64,000 nucleotides of DNA from Flectonema sp. DT1601 (Eukaryota > Euglenozoa > Diplonemea > Diplonemida > Diplonemidae), in the NCBI GenBank assembly GCA_964019425.1, contig OZ025843.1, positions 496,001-560,000 of the forward strand, read 5' to 3'. The position numbers were made by a program, and so were the translations under genes. Positions 1 through 12,600 of the stretch are shown in pieces. Numbering within the stretch: the stretch's first letter is position 1; each line of letters starts with the position of its first letter. Below the pieces are notes generated by a model that did no database searches, was not told the DNA's origin, and worked only from the letters and a program-made list of their open reading frames with translations.

Positions 1-2540
1 CATGAAGCTAATTGGAACTTCAGGGCCGCAATTTGAGACCGTGCCAAGGCGAGTTGAGCATTTAAATCGCTTGCCAGTCCCGTTAACATCATGGATTGCT
101 CAAGCTGCTCTGCGTGAGTTGTACACCGTTGGTGATTCAGCTCCGAGAGGCGAAGTTGGGCATCCAGAAGTTGTTCTGAGAGCTCTGCCGCTTTCTCGTT
201 TGTTTCGAGAGAGTCATCTACTGCTCGACAGTAATTCTCGAGTAAGTCAATCCTACCCTCGGACCATTGTCTCGCAATAGGTGTATTCTCTTTAACGGAG
301 ATAACGTGACTCTCTTGTCGTAAAATCTTGGTCGGCGTGCGGTCGAGAGCTTCACTCTGCGGCATTGTCGGAGGAATTGAGGCTAGAGGACAAAGAGGGG
401 TGATATAATTAAGGGTAGGGATAAGGGGTTTAATAAGAGGAGTAAAAAGACTACTCGTAGTTGTAAAGAGCGAGAGGTAGTTCTTTGCTATCTTCATCAT
501 AGCAACAGATTCATACAGAACGGGGGTTCGGGGGGAAACTTGTTGACTAAAGTGGGTCATACGGGGACGTGCGGCACGCAAACTCTCGACCTCCTGTTGA
601 GTATAGAAAAGTCTTATTTTACTTTCTCTTTCCTCATTACATTTGGTCTCCAATTCATTCGACAGAAGAACAAACCTTTGATGGTAATTAAAGAGCGCCA
701 TTTCCGATAGGTCTGCTCTCTGAGTCAGATTTGCGAGCTCACGTTTCCTGTAATCTTCCACTAAGTCATATTGTCGAACTAGTGCAGAAAGAGAAGTCTT
801 CGATTCATCGCGTTCTGCTGTTAACCGTTGAATTACTCCTTCCAGAAGTTCATATTCTTTTCTATCTTTTTCAATAATTAAAACAGGGGGCGCAGGAGGA
901 AGTGAGGATGGATCCTGGTTGGTAGCTTTGATCTCAACAGGTAATCCATTTAGTAACTGCTTGTCTTTCTCGAGGGAGGCTGACATCGCATTAAAGTAAA
1001 ATAAAAATAGAACATAAAAAATTCGTTCTTTCATTTGCTCTAATTCGTTTTCTAAAATCTGGCATTTCAAGGAAAGTTTCAGCCTTAATTTTCCTTCTTT
1101 TTTTTTGTACAAGGGGGTTTGAGAACCCATGTCAGATTGAGTTCTTATCACTATAGCGAAATCGGCAGGAAGTGTTTGCGATCCCGTTGACATGAGTTCA
1201 GGTGGGGGAGTCTGGAAAGAGATGGAAGAAATAGAAGAGAATGACAAGGAGAGTCCAGTGAGCTCATCCTCATCTAACAAAACAGAAGGGGCCGGGGAGG
1301 AAGAACCATTGGCAATAAGTAGAATAGAAAGAGCCGATGCGTAACAAGTTTGCCAGATAAAACATTTCTCAAGCCACGATCTTTCAATGGTGAGCTTTTC
1401 GATCGTTTTCAGTTTTGTTACTTTGTGGATTTTGACTTCTTCCACAGGGAAGATTTCTTTACCATCTTTTATAAAACTTGCAGTGGCAGGTTCTTCTTTA
1501 ATGCTGCGCATTAGTGGTCTTGAATGCCACGTGGGGAGGTTCCTCGTCTGGAACAGAACATATGAGCACTGTCTGGCGATTCTGGTGCATTCACAAAATA
1601 AAGCTTTTGTTGGTGCTAAAGGTGAACCGATGTGACGTGTCCAGATGTTCAGCTGGTCCATGCAGATGTTTCCTCGTACGCCAACTTCAATAGTAAAAAT
1701 GTTACAGTCGAAGCCATTAGCGATGATCGAGTCTCTTAGCTTTAGGTATTTCTTTTCCTTTAAGACATGAGAGGTTTCGAAACGATCTTCATTTGGACAC
1801 GTCAGCTCCAGAATCAGTGCTCTTTTCGCAAAAAAAGAATAAATAAAAATGTCTGGTCTTAGAGAGGACGAGACATGGCACACTTCAAGAGGAACAATTA
1901 GGCGGTTATCACCGACATCGTCGAGGATGACCCAATCATTCGCTAGTGAAAGTTCGCCTGTCTCTTTAGAAATTCTTTCTAGGGGTTTATTTTCCCCTGT
2001 TTTTAAAAAAGTTTGAGAGGGAGGCGGGAGGTTTTCTTTTCTTTTGTTGGCTTTTATTATCAACTCTTCCAAGAAGATAACAATGCGTTTTAGAACGCTG
2101 TCGTGACGCCACGTGAACCTCCCTTGTGTTAAAGAGACAGGACAGCCTGTTAAGACATGCCTGAGGGTAGGATTCACTTTGCCACACAAAACACAATTTT
2201 GGTCCACATTGGTGATGTTCCACCTCTTTAAATTATCTTGTGAGGGGAGGGTGTTTGTAACCGCTTTCAGTTGAAATGAGATATAGGCAGGATTTCCCTC
2301 CCTAAGTACCTTATTCCAGGTGAAATCGTTTATCATACATTTAGACCACTCCTTCCACTGACCTTGGACTTGTAATTTATTCAAAGAGTTCAGTAGTTCA
2401 TCTGTGGCTTCCACTTCAAAACGCTTAAGGAGATCGGGGCGAGTAGTACGTAGATCGCGCAATCGGTGACCAAGACCAGCTGATTGCTTCGCAAGAGAAC
2501 GGTAAGAAAAAAACTTAATAAGGCGCTCCCACTCAGCAGA
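1..2540 (-). CDS. RLE-type LINE C-terminus fused in frame to a coiled-coil region (partial at both ends)
   Basis: Read on the minus strand the frame is open from 2,543 to the window edge (about 846 codons) with no stop. The first third resembles the end of restriction-like-endonuclease LINE polymerases: a GQWKEWSK...FTWNKVL stretch, a knuckle CVLCG..TLRHVLTGCP, then GRFTWRHDSVL, and a PD-(D/E)xK-like nuclease with RPD, LELTCP and KEKKYLKL followed by EVGVRG. RLE elements (R2, NeSL, and CRE/SLACS/CZAR of trypanosomatids) are established; CRE-type are known from Euglenozoa. After about residue 350 the protein becomes Ser/Pro-rich and then a heptad-like coiled coil (from MSASLEKDKQ, ATG at 986) that continues past position 1. 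The upstream end is cut at the first base of the satellite array, so no native start is visible. Possible internal starts are ATGs at 1,193, 1,130 and 986. It may be a chimeric gene, a LINE with an unusual tail, or a host gene entered by a LINE. The reading frame is certain; the biology is inference. Confidence 0.75.
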
Positions 2541-2543
2541 ATT

Positions 2544-2698
2544 CTAAGTGAGAAACACTAGGCAGAAACACTTAGCAGCTTTTAAGGAGCTGAAAAGCAA
2601 AAAAAAAAATCTAAGTGAGAAACACTTAGTAGAAACAATTTGTAGCTAATTAAGCTGAAAATAAAAAAATTAAAAATTTCTAAGTGAGAAATACTTAG
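2544..2698 (+). repeat. Three-hairpin cluster at the start of each satellite unit (first unit shown)
   Basis: Within the first 160 bases of the unit the palindrome CTAAGTG-agaaa-CACTTAG occurs three times: imperfect at 2,544-2,562, perfect at 2,611-2,629, and with a changed arm (CTAAGT...CTTAG) at 2,680-2,698. Between the first two lies CAGCT...AGCTG. The spacing is about 67-69 bases and A-rich. All copies of the array repeat it, as do the inverted copies after 31,994. It could be a protein-binding site cluster, a replication or recombination signal, or an RNA structure. Confidence 0.75.
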
Positions 2699-3549
2699 CA
2701 ACTTTTAGAACAAATATTTCAGTAAATAACCTGTTGAAATGGTAGTTAATGTAACCATTACAGGTTTGATGCCAATACTGACAAAGACTGAGTTGAGTTT
2801 ACCAGGTGAGATTTGGACTGTTAGCTTTTGGCTAAGGCCCTCCCTGAAGAGCAAGAACAAAAAAACTACTCACACCTGAAGAAAACATACACAAAGAACA
2901 CACTGTAAGCTGTGCGTGTATTTTGTGTTTGTCACAACAGGAGAGAAAAGAAAGAATGTCAAGGTTGGTCACCTTGCCTATCAACGCACAACATTGGTGG
3001 TCTCTACTAGACCCTGAGTGATCCCACTGGATCTCTCATCGTTCATAGTACCTATGTGAAGTTATAAAATCAAAGGTAAACTATGAACTACAAATGACTT
3101 AGCCTGTTATTATAATGCCACAGGCAGGCCCTGCATTCAGCAACTATCCAGCAGTGCTTGGATGTCCTGATCTTCTTCTAAAAAAAAAGAAAGAAAAACA
3201 AAACTGTAGCTGGGATCACTCAGGACCAACAGACTACCAATGCTACCTGTTGTACTTGCTCACTATGGGGGGTGATGCCAAACACCCAGAAGTACTAAAC
3301 TGCTTTCCTTCTTGCTGCCCAGGAGTTTCTGACCAGAACTAATAGAAAATAAAAAAGTAGATGGGAAACAATAAAAAGTAAAATGGATATAACTGAAGTT
3401 AAACAAGACAAATGAAGTAACAGACCAGAACAGAAAGAGAATTGTAATAGAAGATTACAAATAAAAAAATGCAAGTATCAACACATGATTAAATTACACC
3501 AGCAGCTAACAAACAACATAAAATTGAAGATCAGTTGCCAGAGTATTTC

Positions 3550-3671
3550 AACCATGGTAGAATACTCGCCCCTCTGGCAGGGATTATCCCAGACTTGTCC
3601 TTTAATTTAGTTGGACACCATGGCTTACAACCCTTCCAGAGGGAAGCACCATTATGACTTCTATTTTTTTT
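3550..3671 (+). ncRNA. Candidate structured RNA in the satellite unit (first unit shown)
   Basis: An outer stem CCCTCTGG (3,570-3,577) with CCAGAGGG (3,636-3,643) encloses a small hairpin GGGA..TCCC (3,580-3,590) and a longer one TGTCC...GGACA around 3,596-3,617, giving a multibranch fold. A run of eight T follows at 3,664-3,671, as in Pol III terminators. The 5' part (GGTAGAATACTCGCC) resembles the D-arm/A-box region of tRNA-Gly, but there is no normal T-arm/B box. In the inverted, diverged units (for example 32,700-32,820) the stems are unchanged and the one difference I saw lies in a loop. Transcription is not shown; this is inference from structure. Confidence 0.3.
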
Positions 3672-6600
3672 CTTCAAGAAAATCATAAGGTGGGAACAAA
3701 GAAAAATGCTAAGAGGAACCCCTTATTAACACCTAAGACATCTAAACTGCAGCCCAGCTTATGCCCAATGCACTAACAGGTCATTCCCTCACACTCAGAT
3801 CAAAAAAAATCAAAGTTCAGAGTGCATCTTAGCGTGAATGAGAGAATTTCCTCCCGCTTTTTTTGAACAAAAGGGATAGGAGAAGGGATAGAAAACGAAC
3901 ATAACAATAAGATTCTAAGTGAGAAACACTAGGCAGAAACACTTAGCAGCTTTTAAGGAGCTGAAAAGCAAAAAAAAAAATCTAAGTGAGAAACACTTAG
4001 TAGAAACAATTTGTAGCTAATTAAGCTGAAAATAAAAAAATTAAAAATTTCTAAGTGAGAAATACTTAGCAACTTTTAGAACAAATATTTCAGTAAATAA
4101 CCTGTTGAAATGGTAGTTAATGTAACCATTACAGGTTTGATGCCAATACTGACAAAGACTGAGTTGAGTTTACCAGGTGAGATTTGGACTGTTAGCTTTT
4201 GGCTAAGGCCCTCCCTGAAGAGCAAGAACAAAAAAACTACTCACACCTGAAGAAAACATACACAAAGAACACACTGTAAGCTGTGCGTGTATTTTGTGTT
4301 TGTCACAACAGGAGAGAAAAGAAAGAATGTCAAGGTTGGTCACCTTGCCTATCAACGCACAACATTGGTGGTCTCTACTAGACCCTGAGTGATCCCACTG
4401 GATCTCTCATCGTTCATAGTACCTATGTGAAGTTATAAAATCAAAGGTAAACTATGAACTACAAATGACTTAGCCTGTTATTATAATGCCACAGGCAGGC
4501 CCTGCATTCAGCAACTATCCAGCAGTGCTTGGATGTCCTGATCTTCTTCTAAAAAAAAAGAAAGAAAAACAAAACTGTAGCTGGGATCACTCAGGACCAA
4601 CAGACTACCAATGCTACCTGTTGTACTTGCTCACTATGGGGGGTGATGCCAAACACCCAGAAGTACTAAACTGCTTTCCTTCTTGCTGCCCAGGAGTTTC
4701 TGACCAGAACTAATAGAAAATAAAAAAGTAGATGGGAAACAATAAAAAGTAAAATGGATATAACTGAAGTTAAACAAGACAAATGAAGTAACAGACCAGA
4801 ACAGAAAGAGAATTGTAATAGAAGATTACAAATAAAAAAATGCAAGTATCAACACATGATTAAATTACACCAGCAGCTAACAAACAACATAAAATTGAAG
4901 ATCAGTTGCCAGAGTATTTCAACCATGGTAGAATACTCGCCCCTCTGGCAGGGATTATCCCAGACTTGTCCTTTAATTTAGTTGGACACCATGGCTTACA
5001 ACCCTTCCAGAGGGAAGCACCATTATGACTTCTATTTTTTTTCTTCAAGAAAATCATAAGGTGGGAACAAAGAAAAATGCTAAGAGGAACCCCTTATTAA
5101 CACCTAAGACATCTAAACTGCAGCCCAGCTTATGCCCAATGCACTAACAGGTCATTCCCTCACACTCAGATCAAAAAAAATCAAAGTTCAGAGTGCATCT
5201 TAGCGTGAATGAGAGAATTTCCTCCCGCTTTTTTTGAACAAAAGGGATAGGAGAAGGGATAGAAAACGAACATAACAATAAGATTCTAAGTGAGAAACAC
5301 TAGGCAGAAACACTTAGCAGCTTTTAAGGAGCTGAAAAGCAAAAAAAAAAATCTAAGTGAGAAACACTTAGTAGAAACAATTTGTAGCTAATTAAGCTGA
5401 AAATAAAAAAATTAAAAATTTCTAAGTGAGAAATACTTAGCAACTTTTAGAACAAATATTTCAGTAAATAACCTGTTGAAATGGTAGTTAATGTAACCAT
5501 TACAGGTTTGATGCCAATACTGACAAAGACTGAGTTGAGTTTACCAGGTGAGATTTGGACTGTTAGCTTTTGGCTAAGGCCCTCCCTGAAGAGCAAGAAC
5601 AAAAAAACTACTCACACCTGAAGAAAACATACACAAAGAACACACTGTAAGCTGTGCGTGTATTTTGTGTTTGTCACAACAGGAGAGAAAAGAAAGAATG
5701 TCAAGGTTGGTCACCTTGCCTATCAACGCACAACATTGGTGGTCTCTACTAGACCCTGAGTGATCCCACTGGATCTCTCATCGTTCATAGTACCTATGTG
5801 AAGTTATAAAATCAAAGGTAAACTATGAACTACAAATGACTTAGCCTGTTATTATAATGCCACAGGCAGGCCCTGCATTCAGCAACTATCCAGCAGTGCT
5901 TGGATGTCCTGATCTTCTTCTAAAAAAAAAGAAAGAAAAACAAAACTGTAGCTGGGATCACTCAGGACCAACAGACTACCAATGCTACCTGTTGTACTTG
6001 CTCACTATGGGGGGTGATGCCAAACACCCAGAAGTACTAAACTGCTTTCCTTCTTGCTGCCCAGGAGTTTCTGACCAGAACTAATAGAAAATAAAAAAGT
6101 AGATGGGAAACAATAAAAAGTAAAATGGATATAACTGAAGTTAAACAAGACAAATGAAGTAACAGACCAGAACAGAAAGAGAATTGTAATAGAAGATTAC
6201 AAATAAAAAAATGCAAGTATCAACACATGATTAAATTACACCAGCAGCTAACAAACAACATAAAATTGAAGATCAGTTGCCAGAGTATTTCAACCATGGT
6301 AGAATACTCGCCCCTCTGGCAGGGATTATCCCAGACTTGTCCTTTAATTTAGTTGGACACCATGGCTTACAACCCTTCCAGAGGGAAGCACCATTATGAC
6401 TTCTATTTTTTTTCTTCAAGAAAATCATAAGGTGGGAACAAAGAAAAATGCTAAGAGGAACCCCTTATTAACACCTAAGACATCTAAACTGCAGCCCAGC
6501 TTATGCCCAATGCACTAACAGGTCATTCCCTCACACTCAGATCAAAAAAAATCAAAGTTCAGAGTGCATCTTAGCGTGAATGAGAGAATTTCCTCCCGCT

Positions 6601-9600
6601 TTTTTTGAACAAAAGGGATAGGAGAAGGGATAGAAAACGAACATAACAATAAGATTCTAAGTGAGAAACACTAGGCAGAAACACTTAGCAGCTTTTAAGG
6701 AGCTGAAAAGCAAAAAAAAAAATCTAAGTGAGAAACACTTAGTAGAAACAATTTGTAGCTAATTAAGCTGAAAATAAAAAAATTAAAAATTTCTAAGTGA
6801 GAAATACTTAGCAACTTTTAGAACAAATATTTCAGTAAATAACCTGTTGAAATGGTAGTTAATGTAACCATTACAGGTTTGATGCCAATACTGACAAAGA
6901 CTGAGTTGAGTTTACCAGGTGAGATTTGGACTGTTAGCTTTTGGCTAAGGCCCTCCCTGAAGAGCAAGAACAAAAAAACTACTCACACCTGAAGAAAACA
7001 TACACAAAGAACACACTGTAAGCTGTGCGTGTATTTTGTGTTTGTCACAACAGGAGAGAAAAGAAAGAATGTCAAGGTTGGTCACCTTGCCTATCAACGC
7101 ACAACATTGGTGGTCTCTACTAGACCCTGAGTGATCCCACTGGATCTCTCATCGTTCATAGTACCTATGTGAAGTTATAAAATCAAAGGTAAACTATGAA
7201 CTACAAATGACTTAGCCTGTTATTATAATGCCACAGGCAGGCCCTGCATTCAGCAACTATCCAGCAGTGCTTGGATGTCCTGATCTTCTTCTAAAAAAAA
7301 AGAAAGAAAAACAAAACTGTAGCTGGGATCACTCAGGACCAACAGACTACCAATGCTACCTGTTGTACTTGCTCACTATGGGGGGTGATGCCAAACACCC
7401 AGAAGTACTAAACTGCTTTCCTTCTTGCTGCCCAGGAGTTTCTGACCAGAACTAATAGAAAATAAAAAAGTAGATGGGAAACAATAAAAAGTAAAATGGA
7501 TATAACTGAAGTTAAACAAGACAAATGAAGTAACAGACCAGAACAGAAAGAGAATTGTAATAGAAGATTACAAATAAAAAAATGCAAGTATCAACACATG
7601 ATTAAATTACACCAGCAGCTAACAAACAACATAAAATTGAAGATCAGTTGCCAGAGTATTTCAACCATGGTAGAATACTCGCCCCTCTGGCAGGGATTAT
7701 CCCAGACTTGTCCTTTAATTTAGTTGGACACCATGGCTTACAACCCTTCCAGAGGGAAGCACCATTATGACTTCTATTTTTTTTCTTCAAGAAAATCATA
7801 AGGTGGGAACAAAGAAAAATGCTAAGAGGAACCCCTTATTAACACCTAAGACATCTAAACTGCAGCCCAGCTTATGCCCAATGCACTAACAGGTCATTCC
7901 CTCACACTCAGATCAAAAAAAATCAAAGTTCAGAGTGCATCTTAGCGTGAATGAGAGAATTTCCTCCCGCTTTTTTTGAACAAAAGGGATAGGAGAAGGG
8001 ATAGAAAACGAACATAACAATAAGATTCTAAGTGAGAAACACTAGGCAGAAACACTTAGCAGCTTTTAAGGAGCTGAAAAGCAAAAAAAAAAATCTAAGT
8101 GAGAAACACTTAGTAGAAACAATTTGTAGCTAATTAAGCTGAAAATAAAAAAATTAAAAATTTCTAAGTGAGAAATACTTAGCAACTTTTAGAACAAATA
8201 TTTCAGTAAATAACCTGTTGAAATGGTAGTTAATGTAACCATTACAGGTTTGATGCCAATACTGACAAAGACTGAGTTGAGTTTACCAGGTGAGATTTGG
8301 ACTGTTAGCTTTTGGCTAAGGCCCTCCCTGAAGAGCAAGAACAAAAAAACTACTCACACCTGAAGAAAACATACACAAAGAACACACTGTAAGCTGTGCG
8401 TGTATTTTGTGTTTGTCACAACAGGAGAGAAAAGAAAGAATGTCAAGGTTGGTCACCTTGCCTATCAACGCACAACATTGGTGGTCTCTACTAGACCCTG
8501 AGTGATCCCACTGGATCTCTCATCGTTCATAGTACCTATGTGAAGTTATAAAATCAAAGGTAAACTATGAACTACAAATGACTTAGCCTGTTATTATAAT
8601 GCCACAGGCAGGCCCTGCATTCAGCAACTATCCAGCAGTGCTTGGATGTCCTGATCTTCTTCTAAAAAAAAAGAAAGAAAAACAAAACTGTAGCTGGGAT
8701 CACTCAGGACCAACAGACTACCAATGCTACCTGTTGTACTTGCTCACTATGGGGGGTGATGCCAAACACCCAGAAGTACTAAACTGCTTTCCTTCTTGCT
8801 GCCCAGGAGTTTCTGACCAGAACTAATAGAAAATAAAAAAGTAGATGGGAAACAATAAAAAGTAAAATGGATATAACTGAAGTTAAACAAGACAAATGAA
8901 GTAACAGACCAGAACAGAAAGAGAATTGTAATAGAAGATTACAAATAAAAAAATGCAAGTATCAACACATGATTAAATTACACCAGCAGCTAACAAACAA
9001 CATAAAATTGAAGATCAGTTGCCAGAGTATTTCAACCATGGTAGAATACTCGCCCCTCTGGCAGGGATTATCCCAGACTTGTCCTTTAATTTAGTTGGAC
9101 ACCATGGCTTACAACCCTTCCAGAGGGAAGCACCATTATGACTTCTATTTTTTTTCTTCAAGAAAATCATAAGGTGGGAACAAAGAAAAATGCTAAGAGG
9201 AACCCCTTATTAACACCTAAGACATCTAAACTGCAGCCCAGCTTATGCCCAATGCACTAACAGGTCATTCCCTCACACTCAGATCAAAAAAAATCAAAGT
9301 TCAGAGTGCATCTTAGCGTGAATGAGAGAATTTCCTCCCGCTTTTTTTGAACAAAAGGGATAGGAGAAGGGATAGAAAACGAACATAACAATAAGATTCT
9401 AAGTGAGAAACACTAGGCAGAAACACTTAGCAGCTTTTAAGGAGCTGAAAAGCAAAAAAAAAAATCTAAGTGAGAAACACTTAGTAGAAACAATTTGTAG
9501 CTAATTAAGCTGAAAATAAAAAAATTAAAAATTTCTAAGTGAGAAATACTTAGCAACTTTTAGAACAAATATTTCAGTAAATAACCTGTTGAAATGGTAG

Positions 9601-12600
9601 TTAATGTAACCATTACAGGTTTGATGCCAATACTGACAAAGACTGAGTTGAGTTTACCAGGTGAGATTTGGACTGTTAGCTTTTGGCTAAGGCCCTCCCT
9701 GAAGAGCAAGAACAAAAAAACTACTCACACCTGAAGAAAACATACACAAAGAACACACTGTAAGCTGTGCGTGTATTTTGTGTTTGTCACAACAGGAGAG
9801 AAAAGAAAGAATGTCAAGGTTGGTCACCTTGCCTATCAACGCACAACATTGGTGGTCTCTACTAGACCCTGAGTGATCCCACTGGATCTCTCATCGTTCA
9901 TAGTACCTATGTGAAGTTATAAAATCAAAGGTAAACTATGAACTACAAATGACTTAGCCTGTTATTATAATGCCACAGGCAGGCCCTGCATTCAGCAACT
10001 ATCCAGCAGTGCTTGGATGTCCTGATCTTCTTCTAAAAAAAAAGAAAGAAAAACAAAACTGTAGCTGGGATCACTCAGGACCAACAGACTACCAATGCTA
10101 CCTGTTGTACTTGCTCACTATGGGGGGTGATGCCAAACACCCAGAAGTACTAAACTGCTTTCCTTCTTGCTGCCCAGGAGTTTCTGACCAGAACTAATAG
10201 AAAATAAAAAAGTAGATGGGAAACAATAAAAAGTAAAATGGATATAACTGAAGTTAAACAAGACAAATGAAGTAACAGACCAGAACAGAAAGAGAATTGT
10301 AATAGAAGATTACAAATAAAAAAATGCAAGTATCAACACATGATTAAATTACACCAGCAGCTAACAAACAACATAAAATTGAAGATCAGTTGCCAGAGTA
10401 TTTCAACCATGGTAGAATACTCGCCCCTCTGGCAGGGATTATCCCAGACTTGTCCTTTAATTTAGTTGGACACCATGGCTTACAACCCTTCCAGAGGGAA
10501 GCACCATTATGACTTCTATTTTTTTTCTTCAAGAAAATCATAAGGTGGGAACAAAGAAAAATGCTAAGAGGAACCCCTTATTAACACCTAAGACATCTAA
10601 ACTGCAGCCCAGCTTATGCCCAATGCACTAACAGGTCATTCCCTCACACTCAGATCAAAAAAAATCAAAGTTCAGAGTGCATCTTAGCGTGAATGAGAGA
10701 ATTTCCTCCCGCTTTTTTTGAACAAAAGGGATAGGAGAAGGGATAGAAAACGAACATAACAATAAGATTCTAAGTGAGAAACACTAGGCAGAAACACTTA
10801 GCAGCTTTTAAGGAGCTGAAAAGCAAAAAAAAAAATCTAAGTGAGAAACACTTAGTAGAAACAATTTGTAGCTAATTAAGCTGAAAATAAAAAAATTAAA
10901 AATTTCTAAGTGAGAAATACTTAGCAACTTTTAGAACAAATATTTCAGTAAATAACCTGTTGAAATGGTAGTTAATGTAACCATTACAGGTTTGATGCCA
11001 ATACTGACAAAGACTGAGTTGAGTTTACCAGGTGAGATTTGGACTGTTAGCTTTTGGCTAAGGCCCTCCCTGAAGAGCAAGAACAAAAAAACTACTCACA
11101 CCTGAAGAAAACATACACAAAGAACACACTGTAAGCTGTGCGTGTATTTTGTGTTTGTCACAACAGGAGAGAAAAGAAAGAATGTCAAGGTTGGTCACCT
11201 TGCCTATCAACGCACAACATTGGTGGTCTCTACTAGACCCTGAGTGATCCCACTGGATCTCTCATCGTTCATAGTACCTATGTGAAGTTATAAAATCAAA
11301 GGTAAACTATGAACTACAAATGACTTAGCCTGTTATTATAATGCCACAGGCAGGCCCTGCATTCAGCAACTATCCAGCAGTGCTTGGATGTCCTGATCTT
11401 CTTCTAAAAAAAAAGAAAGAAAAACAAAACTGTAGCTGGGATCACTCAGGACCAACAGACTACCAATGCTACCTGTTGTACTTGCTCACTATGGGGGGTG
11501 ATGCCAAACACCCAGAAGTACTAAACTGCTTTCCTTCTTGCTGCCCAGGAGTTTCTGACCAGAACTAATAGAAAATAAAAAAGTAGATGGGAAACAATAA
11601 AAAGTAAAATGGATATAACTGAAGTTAAACAAGACAAATGAAGTAACAGACCAGAACAGAAAGAGAATTGTAATAGAAGATTACAAATAAAAAAATGCAA
11701 GTATCAACACATGATTAAATTACACCAGCAGCTAACAAACAACATAAAATTGAAGATCAGTTGCCAGAGTATTTCAACCATGGTAGAATACTCGCCCCTC
11801 TGGCAGGGATTATCCCAGACTTGTCCTTTAATTTAGTTGGACACCATGGCTTACAACCCTTCCAGAGGGAAGCACCATTATGACTTCTATTTTTTTTCTT
11901 CAAGAAAATCATAAGGTGGGAACAAAGAAAAATGCTAAGAGGAACCCCTTATTAACACCTAAGACATCTAAACTGCAGCCCAGCTTATGCCCAATGCACT
12001 AACAGGTCATTCCCTCACACTCAGATCAAAAAAAATCAAAGTTCAGAGTGCATCTTAGCGTGAATGAGAGAATTTCCTCCCGCTTTTTTTGAACAAAAGG
12101 GATAGGAGAAGGGATAGAAAACGAACATAACAATAAGATTCTAAGTGAGAAACACTAGGCAGAAACACTTAGCAGCTTTTAAGGAGCTGAAAAGCAAAAA
12201 AAAAAATCTAAGTGAGAAACACTTAGTAGAAACAATTTGTAGCTAATTAAGCTGAAAATAAAAAAATTAAAAATTTCTAAGTGAGAAATACTTAGCAACT
12301 TTTAGAACAAATATTTCAGTAAATAACCTGTTGAAATGGTAGTTAATGTAACCATTACAGGTTTGATGCCAATACTGACAAAGACTGAGTTGAGTTTACC
12401 AGGTGAGATTTGGACTGTTAGCTTTTGGCTAAGGCCCTCCCTGAAGAGCAAGAACAAAAAAACTACTCACACCTGAAGAAAACATACACAAAGAACACAC
12501 TGTAAGCTGTGCGTGTATTTTGTGTTTGTCACAACAGGAGAGAAAAGAAAGAATGTCAAGGTTGGTCACCTTGCCTATCAACGCACAACATTGGTGGTCT

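Noticed and set aside
2810-2850. U2 snRNA-like stem (TTAGCTTTTGGCTAAGGCC) in the satellite
   Set aside because: It resembles U2 stem-loop I, but the branch-site recognition GUAGUA, the Sm site and the rest of U2 are absent.
3115-3342. 75-codon frame MPQAGPAFSN... repeated in every satellite unit
   Set aside because: Identity between copies only reflects array identity. The frame is changed and shortened in the inverted, diverged units (60 codons, different end), has no domain and crosses an A-rich run.
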